64,000 bases of DNA from Datura wrightii (taxonomy: Eukaryota > Streptophyta > Magnoliopsida > Solanales > Solanaceae), in contig JASDFA010000001.1 in NCBI GenBank assembly GCA_035772735.1, positions 86,391,501 to 86,455,500 of the forward strand, read 5' to 3'. This document shows, one piece after another, positions 12,299 through 23,096 of this stretch. The translations under genes and the position numbers were made by a program. Below the pieces are notes generated by a model. The model saw nothing but the letters and a program-made list of their open reading frames with translations, was not told the origin of the DNA and ran no database searches. The stretch's first letter is position 1. Each line of letters opens with the position of its first letter.

Positions 12299-12303
12299 GA
12301 ATA
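12299..12303. repeat. Target-site duplication GAATA (left, copia)
   Basis: Identical to 46342-46346 on the far side of the 34-kb nest. Confidence 0.85.
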
Positions 12304-12505
12304 TGTTATAAATATATTTTGTATTATAGTGAATGTCTATTTCTTTGGAGAAAAGTGAGGGTTAACAATTTTGAGACCAAGTTATTTTTTCCTTATAAAT
12401 AAAAGGATTTTCATTCATTGTAGATCATTCCTCAAGAGAAATAAAAATTCTTTACTCTTCTTTCTTTCTCAACAATATTTTTTTTTATTTTATTATTTTA
12501 TAACA
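12304..12505 (+). mobile_element. Copia 5' LTR
   Basis: Begins TGTTATAAAT and ends TATAACA. It contains the TATA box TATAAATA at 12394-12401, followed by a region rich in C and T. It matches 46138-46341 along its length. Confidence 0.9.
12394..12401 (+). promoter_or_regulatory. TATA box of copia 5' LTR
   Basis: TATAAATA, conserved in the 3' LTR at 46228-46235. Confidence 0.6.
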
Positions 12506-12875
12506 CGTTATCAGCACTAGTCTCTGCCTAGAGCACTCACTTTGAAAAGATATGAAGTAAAAAAATTAATTTTTTTGAAAGATTTATTACTTTGATAACG
12601 TCAAAAACAACTCTCCAATTAAGGAGGTGGCTTTGGTCGTTTGCAAAACAAGTATTCAACAAGAGTTGGTGTCAATTTTTCATGGATATTGAAGGCTAGA
12701 TTTATAATAAAATTGTAAATTAATTCACAAGAGCAAGCTTCATGTCTAAAAATAAAGTAAAATCGGGGGAAGTGGTTTGAACAAGTGTCAAATAAAAATT
12801 TAACTCAAAATAAGGTAACATGATTGTTGTTAACAAGATAAAGAGACTAGGGATGTATTTGATGGGGCATTATCA
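12506..12875 (+). pseudogene. Copia leader and start of gag, decayed
   Basis: The segment between the 5' LTR and the Athila-type insertion. No open frame of useful length remains. It is assigned by position only; the copia sequence resumes at 40256. Confidence 0.5.
12508..12517 (+). promoter_or_regulatory. Copia primer-binding site
   Basis: TTATCAGCAC lies directly after the 5' LTR. It resembles the initiator-Met tRNA primer site (TGGTATCAGAGC) used by plant copia elements, in decayed form. Confidence 0.5.
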
Positions 12876-13639
12876 TGATAGGTATTAACTGAGACCCTTA
12901 GAATCAATTAATGCATGGATGGATAGCTTTGACTTTGGCTACACTCTAAGTTTCTCAACCACATAGTGTGTATATTTTGGGTTTTCTCAAACCACAAAAC
13001 CAAGATCTACAAAACAACCAAACATTGCTTGAGTGGACATAGACTATTTCTAGCTCTAGCCTTTAAATGGATCTTGGATTGGGTATAGATTATTTCTAGC
13101 TCCAACCCATAGATCAAAGCTCTAAATACTCACAATTAAAGTCTTACCCAATTTTACTTCTCTTTTTCAAGCAAAAACAAAGTTAGAGAAGCCAATTAAT
13201 ATTTGCAACCATTAATTTTTCAGATTAAAACTCGAAGATATCAATAGATCCACGTATTATAATCAATTCTAAGATCAATTAGTCAATACCCAATCAATTC
13301 TAAAGACCCATGTCAATACCCAATCAATTCTAAATATCCATCATTCACACACATCCCTAGAAGAGAAATTTATCTACTTATAATTAGGGAAAGAGAAATT
13401 ATACCAAAGAAGAGTTCCTCAAAACCATTTATATTAAGCAATTAAAATCACTTCCAAACATTGTAACTTCAACAATTGTGTTTTCACAAGGAAGAAGAAG
13501 AAGAAAGTATAAAATTGTTCTCCCTGTGCCAATATCTCTCCTCTTCAATGTTGTATATACAAATAGGATAAAATCTACATATATTCCTTGCATAGCTCTT
13601 CAAAACACCCTTGGAAGTTTTCCAAGTACGTACTTGCCT

Positions 13640-13890
13640 TCTGGGACGATTTTTCCATTTGAAGGAGATGCGGCTCACTTATGTTGGCACCTGCGTTTCG
13701 TAGGTATGAATTTGCGGCATACAGGTACATCAACAAATCCAAGGCAGTGTTCTCTCACTTCCTCCCGTGTGGCATTTACGGTCCGTAGATACCAACTTGT
13801 GCCACGCAGGTCCATTTCCATAAAACTTTCAACTCCTCCAGCGTGACACTTGCTAGATGCAAGTACTAATTTCTGGCACACATGTCACCT
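13640..13890 (-). repeat. CTGCG/GCAGGT word cluster in U3 of LTR A (left copy)
   Basis: Repeated words 'gcacctgcg', 'cgtaggt', 'tgcggcatacagg', 'gtggcatttacggtcc' and 'gccacgcagg', 170-420 bp from the LTR start. The right LTR copy at 39850-40080 preserves a perfect inverted repeat. The ORF at 13478-13846 crosses this cluster and the U3; it is not a gene. Confidence 0.65.
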
Positions 13891-14036
13891 GTTTTCCCTT
13901 TGATAGATTTCTTTAAGTTAAATCCTCCATCATCTTTGTTTTTAAAGAAATGCCTGCACATAAGAGATGAAAAAGGAATAAAATCCTTCTAAATTGCATT
14001 AAAATGAAGCGATAACTCTTGCTTAAGAGGTAGATA

Positions 14037-14055
14037 AGTTGGTAAATTACCAACT
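14037..14055. other. Terminal hairpin of Athila-type LTR A (left copy)
   Basis: AGTTGGTAAATTACCAACT is a near-perfect palindrome two bases inside the LTR end. The identical 19 bases occur at 40235-40253 in the other LTR. Confidence 0.7.
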
Positions 14056-14057
14056 CA

Positions 14058-16744
14058 TTAACCAAACTTGAACTATTGCTTGTCTTCAAGCAAAGTGTTC
14101 ATTCATTGGCTCAAGATTATCAAAACATAAGGGCTGCACACAAGACTACTAAGACTCAAAATAAACCCAAAACAACAAAAAGACTAAAAAATAAAAAAAT
14201 TCAAACACATGCACGAATCTCTATTAGTACCACCACGAGCACTCGACAAAGATCATCATCATTCTTTCAATCAAAATCAGGGGACATTTTCGTCTCAATC
14301 AAGATCAACAAGCATCTCAAATCATTGATATTCAACCTTCAAAGTTTGCCTAGAAGTTCAATACCCAACTTATTGTATTCATACCTCTCAATTGAGATCA
14401 ATATTTTACTATTCACTCCAAGGATGCAATGCCACTCATCAAAAGAGAGAATCCCACTCACAATTATGCAATTCATAAAATAGGGACTATAGGATGATAC
14501 AAAGATACTCACTCTCTCAAAGACATTCAAGTGTACACATATCAAATCATAGGCTTGCCCTTCATGTAATTTTCCACTAATATAGAGTTGCAAAGCTCAT
14601 AATCACTAAGGACTTGTGGGTCATAATGTAGGCTAGGGATAAGAGTAGGACATTATTTAGTTCAAGTAACTAGAACCTCCCTAAAGCCTTTGTGAAACAA
14701 ATCAAGCACACTGCTCACATTATTGAGTCAACCCCGCCTTATTTCTCCATTTCACAGTCTAAGTTTTCCCAAAGAGCCATCCTTCTAGAAATCTTTATTT
14801 TCTTCATTAAGCATTTACTGGATAAGAGATATCACCACTCAATTTTTTTCTTTCTTCTTTTCATCAAAGGCTTCAAGCAGCTATTTTTACACTAAGCATT
14901 CCCACAATGAAGATAATTCCTCTTTTTCCCCCTAAAGCACATACCTTCAAACTTAGGCTTTTGCCTACATCAATATCTCATTTTTTATTCACATCCACCC
15001 CTAAATCTTGGGCTTTTAGCCCTATTATTTTCTCTCATTAGCAATTAGGGAGGAACGGGTGGCAAAGTAGAGGATTCAAAAAGGGTCAAGGTGTGTAATA
15101 TGGTTATCAAGAGAAAGGTTTATGGCTCAAAAAGGGTTGACTAAGACCAATGTTAAAGGAGGACACTTTTTTCGGTGAAGTGACTATCCAAAGAAGGCCT
15201 AAGGTCATTTTTCAAGCTCAGCCACATCTAGGATTTTGACTTGAATCACATTCAGGGCAAATTCTAGATGACATGCATACACAAGAACAAGGAACAACCT
15301 TACCACACAAGAAATCACAATTTCAAGGAGTCTAACTATTCTCAAAATCAATTGAAAAGCATGACCTTTGACAAATTATTTCGAGTTCTGCATAACTCAT
15401 CTGTGAATCAAAAAGCCAAACAAAGAATTAGACATCATGACAATAGAATGCTCTTTTCTCAATTTTTTTAAAAAAATTCCTTTGCTAAGAAATTTTTTTG
15501 GTTGTGCCGCTCAAGAAAAGTGCACAAGGACTCAAAATGGCAACTAAAACATGAGATTTTTCCTTTAAAAAGTTGTCTGTCAATCCATCATTGAGAAATA
15601 TCACCTGATTTGGCATAAAAAAATCAAGACAGAAATTTTGCTCCTTGAAAAAAAATCGTGGTATAAAGAAAACCCTTGGAGTTTATCACTAACTAATATT
15701 TACAAAAGATGATTGCAAGGAATGAATAGTAAAAAAATTTGTGTGTAAGACCGACCCGACATTATGGCAACGGTTTTTCCTTAAGAATGACGTCACCCAA
15801 TCTATCATAGGGTCAATCCATGCATCACTAACGAATGAGTTACTTAGATTTCATCCCCAACAAAGTTCATGGCATTATGTGGCACAACTAACATTCAATA
15901 GCATATGAAGCAATAACCACACATAGATTCTCAAATTCAAATCAGCCAAAACACCCCAACATTCAATTTCAAAACACACATATGAAGTACAATGGGGAAT
16001 GGGGATTCATAACTATCAATCATGAGCCACAATACTCCCAAACCACATAAAAATATGATTTAAGCAAGGGAGTGTACCACAAGTGAATGTGAAGAAATGG
16101 GTGAGTGAAAATTCAAGCTTGGGCAAATTCACATGGTGGTCTTCGACAGTGGCATTGCCAGGATGGTGCAATGGTGTGGTGGTGAGAGAAAAATGTGGAG
16201 GTTGATTTGTGGAGTGTGGGGAGTTGTACGGTGTGAGTGAAGAATGTTCGGAGAGCAAAAATAATGAAAATATGTAGAAAAATCGGGGTTAGAGGGTTTT
16301 AGAAGATGAAGGGTTCGCGTTAGAGCTGGTTTGGGTTTGGTCACACAGGCCAATCAAAAGTTTTAAAGACTCATACTTGTGCCTTCCAAGAACATACAGC
16401 CGCAAGTGGCAACCTGCGACACACATGTGAAGCTGCAGGTGAAAATTTATTTTGCCAGTGCACTGACTTGGACCTGCATTGCACATGCATGCTACAGGTT
16501 TGTGTCTGCATCTCGCAGATGATGCGCAGGTGCACAACTTTAAAAATTTTTCTTTCAGGTATTTTGGTTGAGGTATGCGCTACACCTGCGTGCTGCAAAG
16601 TGGCATCTGTGTTTCAAAAGTCTAGCGCATGTGCCTCATTTTGGCTTCTTCAACTTTTGCCACATCTCAAGCCTTTTGCATTCTTGACATGACCGAAAAC
16701 AACAAAGAGTGAAGTGAAAAATAGAACTGAAAAGCACTTCGATT
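14058..16744 (-). other. Athila-type element A, 3' non-coding region
   Basis: The region between the post-pol motif and the 3' LTR, where Athila elements may carry an env-like ORF. No frame on the minus strand gives a recognisable protein; the ORFs at 14076-14483, 14339-14593 and 16016-16537 look incidental. Next to the LTR (14058-14110) the minus strand reads '...acaagcaatagttcaagtttgg', which resembles the Athila polypurine-tract neighbourhood but is decayed. A second word cluster of the LTR A type lies at 16375-16600. Confidence 0.6.
16375..16600 (-). repeat. Internal word cluster of element A
   Basis: 'cctgcg', 'gctgcaggtg', 'cctgcattgcacatgcatg', 'ctacaggt', 'ctcgcagatg' and 'gcgcaggtgc' recur within about 225 bp. 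These are the words of the U3 cluster of the same element, here in its internal region. Confidence 0.6.
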
Positions 16745-16774
16745 TTTTCCAAAGAAGCGTTTGATTTAACATCA
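16745..16774 (-). other. Post-pol motif of Athila-type element A
   Basis: The minus strand reads 'atgttaaatcaaacgcttct', close to the two motif copies at 61210-61243 and 61296-61329 of element C. In element A it follows the protease stop within about 30 bp, with no polymerase between. Confidence 0.55.
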
Positions 16775-16799
16775 TGGCTCGATGATATTACTTCAAAGT

Positions 16800-17260
16800 T
16801 CAACAAGGATCCGAGGGTTTGACCTCCTTATAAGGTACCTTAACTAGCTTATCCCTTGTGTCAATCACTGCCACGACTCGACATTCATCCAGGGGATTCA
16901 TTGATTTGCACATATTCAATATGACCTCATCACTACCAACCCAAAGCTTGAGTTCTCCCAACTCAACATCCACGAATGCTCGGTCGTTGACTAAGAATGG
17001 GCGCCCTAAGATGATAGGTACCTCGAGGTCTATATCACAATCAAACACTACAAAATTTGCTGGGAGGATAAATTTATCAACCTTTACCAACACATCAAAT
17101 AGTATTCTTGTCAGGTGCTTGATCGATCTATCAGCCATGAGTAATCTCATTGGAGTACGCTTAGGATCTCCGAAGCCCAACTTCTTGAATATCACAAGGG
17201 GCATCACATCGATGCTTTCCCCTAGGTCATACAGTTTGAATAGATCACCCTAGTAGTGCA
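16800..17260 (-). pseudogene. Athila-type protease region, element A
   Basis: Retroviral-type aspartic protease domain on the minus strand. Reading from about 17250, the active-site stretch DLGESIDVMPL is followed by the FKKLG, MADRSIKHL, DVLVKVDKFI and VPIILGRPFLV segments typical of Athila gag-pol. The longest clean frame is 16800-17207 (135 aa). The residue after the catalytic DLG is Glu instead of the usual Ala. The frame ends without any reverse transcriptase downstream; only 3' sequence follows. Function is retroelement polyprotein cleavage, inferred from family similarity. Confidence 0.8.
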
Positions 17261-17367
17261 TGGGATGGTAAAAGCCCCTAGGTCTTCTCTCTTCGGAGCC
17301 ATGTTGCTTTCCATGATTACACTACAATGATGTGACACCTCCACTATGTCCACATCGACAATCTTTT

Positions 17368-17393
17368 TCTTCTTCTTCTTCTTCTTCTTCTTC
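17368..17393. repeat. (TTC)n microsatellite
   Basis: About nine TTC units. In the minus-strand gag-pol frame they read as a lysine-rich run just before the protease. Confidence 0.9.
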
Positions 17394-17403
17394 AATAACT
17401 CTT

Positions 17404-18841
17404 TTATGAACTTGGCATGCTCCAGCTTTGCAATAAAGCATCAACTAATGAAATGTTCATGAATAATTTACTAAGTAAGTCAACGAACTTCTTGAATTGA
17501 TTGTCTTCTTTCTTCTTCATTATTTGTTGGGGATAAAAAGGTGGAAATTTAGGCATAGGGCCTTTATTAGTTTGGTCCTCCTTTACTCCCTCATCATATA
17601 TCACAACACATGAAGAACTTCTATCTCTCTTTCCTCCACAATGTTTTCATCATCAAGTGACATAGGTGCACTCGGCGCCACTCCATCCTTCGATTTTTTA
17701 CCACTTTTTTTACCAATAACATCATTGGGCTTATCACCCACATTCTCAAGTATTCTGCCATTTCTAGTGACAATTTCCATATAATGGCCATCATTCTTTG
17801 AATTAGGAAGAGTGTCACTAAGAAGTGTACCTATCATATGAGGATTCATTTGAGCGGACCAATGATTCATTTGGGCCTCAAGATGTTTGATCAATGCTGA
17901 ATGAGAACTCACGGTTTGAGTAAGGTTGGGCACCTTACCCTTCAACTCTTTAACCTAATTTTTAATTGATTCTACTCTTTTCGATACACGAGCTAGCATT
18001 TCCTCAATTTTTAAGCGAGTGGAATCATTAACACTTGTTTAAATTGGAGCTGCATCAGCCTTAGGAGGAGGTATATATGGATTTGAGCTGCGGTGATTAT
18101 ATCGATCACATTCTCTTTCACAATCGTGGTTTTTCTATTGGCTATCTCTGTCTCTCCATTGACATTCTTGGTTCTCCAGCCTTGATTCCCCTCCCCAGAA
18201 TGCCAAGGGCCTTGGTTGGCACCTTGGTAACTCGGGTAATAACCCGCCACTTGGTTCGACATGTATTGACACTCTTTATCAAACATAGCATATGAAGCAT
18301 CACCCTTAAGAGAGCCGTTTCGTTGAACTCCAATAGCATTCACACTCTTGACTCCAGAGCCTATCATGTGTTTATCTAGAAACTCCATTTGAGTCATCAT
18401 CTTTGCCAAGGTCTCATCCCTTTCTTCCTTCTTTCTCTTCATCTCATTTGTCATTAGGTTGGAGGTACCACTTGGGGACGCTCAATCTCCCTTGTATGCC
18501 AAGCTCAGTTCATTTTGATCATTCTATCTAATAGGGTCTTTGCAAGTCTAAATATTTGATCCATAATTGAACCACTGGCTAAATTGTTTGCCATGGACTT
18601 GTTGATGGAGTCAAGTGACCAGTACAAGCTTTGCGAGAGCATTCCATCTGGTAACCCATGATTAGAATACATGACCACCTTCTTCTTGAATCTCAACCAC
18701 ACCTCATGTAATGGTTCTTTTAGAAATTGTGTTTGTGATTTCATCATGCAATTGCAACATCCTAGAGAGTGGAAAGAACCAATATATAAATGCCTCGGTT
18801 AACTCATTCTATGAAGTTATAGACCTCGGAGGTAGCTCCTC
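17404..18841 (-). pseudogene. Athila-type gag, element A, truncated and broken
   Basis: Gag remnants on the minus strand in several pieces. 18505-18747 reads a retrotransposon-gag-like segment (FLKEPLHEVWLRFKKKV, FYRSLD-like region) also seen in element C at 59295-59516. 18011-18454 covers the middle, with an EEMRDE/LAKMMTQMEFLDKHM coiled segment. 17601-17945 carries GTLLSDTLPNSKNDG-type text, and 17404-17604 the FPPFYPQQ...FKKFVDLLSKLFMNI segment that precedes the protease. Frameshifts and stops separate the pieces. The N-terminal part is missing because the chromovirus LTR starts at 18842. The primer site of this element is also lost. Confidence 0.8.
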
Positions 18842-18929
18842 TATTATACCCCAAGAATTCAAAGATCGGACCCAGGAGTTGAAATGGGAAAAAACTAAAA
18901 ATCTGAGTTGCAGGTGCAGAACAAGTCAT

Positions 18930-19395
18930 TGGAAGACTCATGAGGAGAGCCCATGAGTCGTCAGGTGACTCGTGGGGAGGCCTGGAAGAGCTGGGAAATA
19001 TTTAAGGAAAAGGAGACCCCACAGGCATGGGAACGACTTATGGTCAAACACCAAGAGTCCTTAGGTCAATCTTGGGGAGGAGGTGAATGAAAAATAGAAA
19101 AGGCAAGGCAGTGTACTTCATGGAAGGAGACCACGACTCATCATGTCAGGCAATGAGTCGTTGGATGAAATATAAATAAATTTGTATAAGGGAGGCAATG
19201 TACTTGACGATTGGTGACCACGAGTCGTGGTCACCCATAACGAGTCATTACGTCATCCGTTACACGAGTCGTGGTCACCCATAATGAGTTGTTACGTCAT
19301 CCGTTAGGACTCCCAGTGATCGGTCAAGACAGTGTACCCGACGAGCAACGTGATGAATCGTTTGGGCATGAAACAAGTCGTCAGGTCACCCGTTA
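18930..19395 (+). repeat. ACGAGTCGT-type word cluster in U3 of G2
   Basis: Repeated 'acgagtcgtggtcaccc', 'gagtcgttac', 'actcatgagg' and related words. It includes the 11-bp palindrome CACGAGTCGTG at 19219-19229 and 19263-19273, and a 44-bp tandem duplication (19219-19262 and 19263-19306) with three differences. The cluster continues a few bases past the nested element at 29912. Confidence 0.8.
19391..19395. repeat. Target-site duplication CGTTA (left)
   Basis: Matches CGTTA at 29907-29911. Confidence 0.95.
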
Positions 19396-19964
19396 TGTCA
19401 CGCCCCGCCCTGGGGGGTATGACTAGCACCTGGCGCCCTAGTAGGACCTAGACTGCTATCTGGTGAGCCCAAGCACATCTGGTGCCTGGCTGGCTCTAAC
19501 TCAAATTCCAGGAAACAAAGGACTATATAACGGCTGTAAACACAGCCTCCGACCAACAGGCCTATAGCCACCTGTACCTGAAAAACAGCTGACCAGAAAC
19601 ATACTACTGTTAAGGGAACCTATGCGGGCTGACAAGGCCACCATGCTGTCTAGTTCTCTGTAACTCAACAATAACATGCTAAATAATTACATGACCGGCA
19701 AGGTCACCACTACTGACTGATTATGGCCACACACGGCCAACATGAACAGAAATAACAAATAACTATAACAAGCTGCACGGCCTCACACGACCGGCTCGGC
19801 TGACCACAGGGAAATATATACAGACTGCAAGCCTCTAGGAATAACAATAAAAATGATCGGGACAGGGCCTCGACCTACCCGTACTGTACAACAAAAGAAA
19901 ACGAAATACACCTCTGGAATTCAGCCTCCGGATGACAGGAGCTGAATACTCAATAGCTGACTGG

Positions 19965-20048
19965 AATCACGAGGGATCGCCTCCTCGTCTATGAGTACCT
20001 GCAGGCAAGTTATGCAGCGCCCCACTGGGCGTCAGTACCACAGGTACT
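19965..20048 (-). other. Hairpin chain in chromovirus T LTR
   Basis: Three adjacent inverted repeats: AGTACCACAGGTACT (20034-20048), GCGCCCCACTGGGCGT (20017-20032) and CCTGCAGG (19998-20005), plus a weaker CGAGGG/CCTCG pair near 19970. LTR-1 keeps the first as AGTACCAAAGGTACT. The right LTR of T has lost part of the second stem ('actaggcat'). Confidence 0.55.
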
Positions 20049-21786
20049 GAGCATGTAAAGCAACTGAAATACACAACTGAAATGAATAACAACAGTAACA
20101 TGACATATAAGCAGGAAGTAGCTGAGTCTATCTAGCTGAGAATAACTGGGGAGAGTTTATTTATTCTATAACTAAACTGAGCGTACCTGATGCCGTGTCG
20201 TCCCACTGTCTATCAGTATCTAATAGCACATATAGGTATACATATAAATGCACACAATACCTGACCGACCCCCATAAGCCGGAAGGTGCCAACCAACACA
20301 CAATCTATTTACCCCTACCCGGGTCTAAACCAACCAAAAATAAGTCACTCTACTCATCGGATAACTGTGAGCTCCTCCTACCGGTCCCCTTAGGTATGTA
20401 GCTCAGGCCTTGGCCTCTGACAATAAACTGTGTCTGAGTCCGAAGACTCTTACCTCTGGGAGCAGGTGCACGCGGGGTGTGTAATAAAAACTGCCCCTGG
20501 GTGCAAGCACGCAACAGGGTGATTTTATAAAAATCTGTATCTGAAACTGCCCCCGGCCACAAGCGCATAAAGAGTGTTCTGCCCTTGTAAACAGGGTGGA
20601 CTGGCTCTGCGCAGAGTAAACTAAACTACCCCTGCAAGCAGGGTGGTCTGGACCGTATTATCATGGTGGTCGGCCATCATCGTCCTCTAGGCGGGCGGCA
20701 TCGCCCAGCTGGTGGCGGTATCTGAATCTGGTATCGACACAGCTATAACCCAGGGGCGGTGGGGATGCTAAAAGGGACACCCACATGCCACAACAAGTCT
20801 CAACAAACAAATAGCACATAAAAATAGCAAGCATGTATAACTGAAAAGACTATCTGGAATCTAACTTCTTATTCTTGATCTGTTTCTACACTGAACTGAT
20901 TCTTACTAATTATACTGATTCTGCAATCTCTGTTTAACTGTACGGCTAATCTGTAGCCATGATACTATCTGTCTGAATGGATAATCTATAGCCATAACTG
21001 TCTGTCTATCAGATCTTTCTTTACTGACTGTTATCACGCAAATCTGTTCCTTTTTATTCTACAACATGCTTGCTATTCACATAATAGACTGTACTGAATC
21101 TGAACTACTAACTTGCCCTTGGGCACATGCTTTTCTAACTTTCAGACTGAATATGATATCACAACGCAAACTAGGTCTACTGAACTTGCACAATACTTAA
21201 CATTCAACTTCCGAGAATTCTACTACGGAGTTTATTGTACTATACAAGGCTAGAGCTACTAACTTGCCGAAGGAACTAGCTTTACATACCTTATCTTCGA
21301 ACTATCCGTCTGTCGGACGAGGCTCGGCCAATACTTTAACTATTTCTCCCAACTGCATTCATAAATATGTCAATTAATACTAAATATAGCTTTATTCCAA
21401 AGAACAACGTCACTTTCGATATAATTATAGCCTAAACTTAGGCTTATCGAAAGACGACCAAAAACTCACTATTTTCTAGAAGTCCAGAAGGGAGAAATAT
21501 TCACTTCACAGCTAGGAACACATAGACACTAGTTTGGAGCAATTCTACTTACCTTAGCTCGGTAGCTCGACGATTCGTCGGCCGTATTTCACGAAACTAA
21601 ATCCGTAGGAATGCTCTCTGCTGCTAAATACCTCGGTATCTGAGGTTAATTTGGGTTTGGACTGCGTTTGGCAGCGTAATCGGACGAAAATTATATTACC
21701 CTCTTCGTTCCTTTTCCTCCTCTGATTTTTCCTCTCCGTTTTCGTTGGGAATTATGAGAATAATTAACTTAAAACCGAAGTGGGGC

Positions 21787-21794
21787 TTTATATA
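21787..21794 (-). promoter_or_regulatory. TATA box, chromovirus T 3' LTR
   Basis: TATATAAA on the minus strand, about 230 bp from the LTR start; conserved at 29672-29679. Confidence 0.6.
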
Positions 21795-21809
21795 CTTGGT
21801 CCTGGACAA

Positions 21810-21905
21810 GGCCAACATGTCATGGAGCCAACGCGGAGGCCTCACCTCCGTGACACGCTGCCATCGCGGAGGGGCTCTGCCTCGGCTCCTCCCGCGATGG
21901 TTCGA
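21810..21905 (-). repeat. Palindromic GC-rich cluster in U3 of T (left LTR)
   Basis: CCATCGCGG near 21860 pairs with CCGCGATGG at 21892-21900 across about 20 bases, and GGAGG pairs with CCTCC nearby. It lies 16-110 bp upstream of the TATA box. The right LTR copy (29695-29790) has one arm changed to CCTTCGCGG. Confidence 0.65.
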
Positions 21906-22021
21906 CAGGTTACTCATCCGGTCTTTTCCCGGGCTTTTCCCTAGTACGTATGGCTTCCAAATATGCTTGACCAATGCACGAATAGGCCATCTAGGTGCCG
22001 AGAATACTACGGGGTATAACA

Positions 22022-22036
22022 TTCTCCCCCCCTTAA
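22022..22036 (-). other. Polypurine tract of chromovirus T
   Basis: The minus strand reads TTAAGGGGGGGAGAA directly before the 3' LTR; this is the plus-strand priming site of reverse transcription. Confidence 0.9.
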
Positions 22037-22284
22037 GAACATTCGTCCTCGAATGTAAACTTCTATCTAGAGGACTTCTCAACTTACTACCTTGAAAAAT
22101 TTCGGTAGAGTCTCCCTTGTAATATGGACTATAGCAAAAACCTGAAATGCAGAAAAGTCCAACACAGGTACTGCACGCAATGCTTCAAGATTCACTGGAT
22201 AGCTAAACATCAATCTTTCTCACTTATACATATACAACCATAAGGTACTACATAAGTAATAATATGGACATACCTGTCGCCTAA
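22037..22284 (-). other. 3' untranslated region of chromovirus T
   Basis: About 250 bp between the integrase stop and the polypurine tract; it includes 'cattcgaggacgaatg', a perfect inverted repeat next to the polypurine tract. No ORF. Confidence 0.6.
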
Positions 22285-22995
22285 CTAGGACTGGAATAGG
22301 TGAGGATATCTAGCTTTCATATCTTCTTCAGCTTCCCACGTCATCTCCTCTCGGTTCCTGTTACGCCACAATACCTTGACAGATGCAATATCCTTAGTTC
22401 TCAATCTACGAACCTGCCTGTCTAGGATGGCTATTGGAACCTCTTCATAGGCCAGCTCTTCGGTAACCTGGATATCCTGGACTGGGACTGCTCTGGATGG
22501 GTCTCCTATGCATTTCCTCAGCATGGACACATGAAAGACGGGATGAACGGATTCTAGCTCTGGAGGCAAGTTCAACTCATATGCTACTCGGCCTATCCTC
22601 CGACGAATCTGATAAGGCCCAACAAACCTCGGACTGAGCTTACCCTTCTTACCGAATCTCATCACCCGTTTCATCGGAGATACTTTCAGAAATACCCAGT
22701 CATTCACATTAAACTCCAGGTCTCTGCGCCGTACATCTGCATATGATTTCTGGCGACTCTGTGCAGTCAATAGGCGTTCTCTGATAAGCTTGACTTTCTC
22801 TTCTAACTGCTGAACAATATCTGGCCCAATTATCGCTGATTCCGCTACTTTGAACCAGCCAACCGATGATCTACACTTTCGCCCGTATAAAGCCTCAAAA
22901 GGTGCCATCTGAATAGCCGAGTGATAGCTATTATTATAAGCAAATTCTATCAGCGGCAAATGCTCGTCCCAGTACCACCAAAGTCTAGCACACAC
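22285..22995 (-). CDS. Integrase C-terminal part with chromodomain-like tail, chromovirus T
   Basis: 236 codons from a GTG-type frame opening, separated from the upstream pol by a frameshift near 22980 in the 'GG-WDEHLP' region. It covers the end of the integrase core (LIEFAYNNSYHSAIQ, FEALYGRKCR), the coiled linker, the GPYQIRRRIG and VHPVFHVSMLRK segments of the GPY/F module, and a C-terminal VKVLWRNRNREEMTWEAE stretch of chromodomain type ending PHLFQS. In chromoviruses this tail helps direct integration to heterochromatin; here that is family knowledge. The protein is complete at its C-terminus but cannot be made as a fusion without a frameshift. Confidence 0.85.
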   Translation of the reverse strand: MCARLWWYWDEHLPLIEFAYNNSYHSAIQMAPFEALYGRKCRSSVGWFKVAESAIIGPDIVQQLEEKVKLIRERLLTAQSRQKSYADVRRRDLEFNVNDWVFLKVSPMKRVMRFGKKGKLSPRFVGPYQIRRRIGRVAYELNLPPELESVHPVFHVSMLRKCIGDPSRAVPVQDIQVTEELAYEEVPIAILDRQVRRLRTKDIASVKVLWRNRNREEMTWEAEEDMKARYPHLFQS

Positions 22996-23096
22996 GCTCG
23001 CAGCATATCCTCGAGCGTCTGAATAGTGCGCTCAGCCTGTCCGTCTGTCTGAGGGTGGAAAGCTATGCTTAGATTAATCTGCGTCCCCAGTCCCTT

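Larger units (their letters stand above)
12876..14057 (-). mobile_element. Athila-type element A, 3' LTR
   Basis: Minus-orientation LTR, 1182 bp, matching 39246-40255 from 13018 onward ('attgcttgag', 'tagagaagcc', 'gttcctcaaaac'). It ends (minus-strand start) in TGAGTTGGTAATTTACCAAC, with the terminal hairpin at 14037-14055. The other end is placed at TGATAGGTATTAAC by analogy with the end of LTR B (TGATAACGC). The flank TATCA does not clearly match TCATA after 40255, so that border is less certain. A GC-rich word cluster lies at 13640-13890. Confidence 0.75.
18842..19395 (+). mobile_element. Chromovirus G2, 5' LTR, first fragment
   Basis: Starts TATTATACCCCAAGAATTC; the first TG has become TA. 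It runs to the Tekay-like insertion at 19396 and resumes at 29912. The word cluster fills 18930-19395. No target duplication matches the far end of G2 (TCCTC before 18842, CAAAT after 39245). Confidence 0.75.
19396..22021 (-). mobile_element. Chromovirus T, 3' LTR
   Basis: 2626 bp. The minus strand starts TGTTATACCCC and ends GGGCGTGACA. It contains the TATA box at 21787-21794, a palindromic word cluster at 21810-21905, and a hairpin chain near 19965-20048. The ORFs at 21696-22082 are U3 read-through, not genes. Confidence 0.95.

Noticed and set aside
13478..13846. ORF of 122 codons
   Set aside because: Falls in LTR A and its word cluster; the other LTR copy does not keep the frame.
21696..22095. 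Overlapping ORFs of 116 and 128 codons, with relatives at 29581-29944
   Set aside because: They occupy the U3 of both LTRs of chromovirus T; frame retention reflects LTR identity, not coding.
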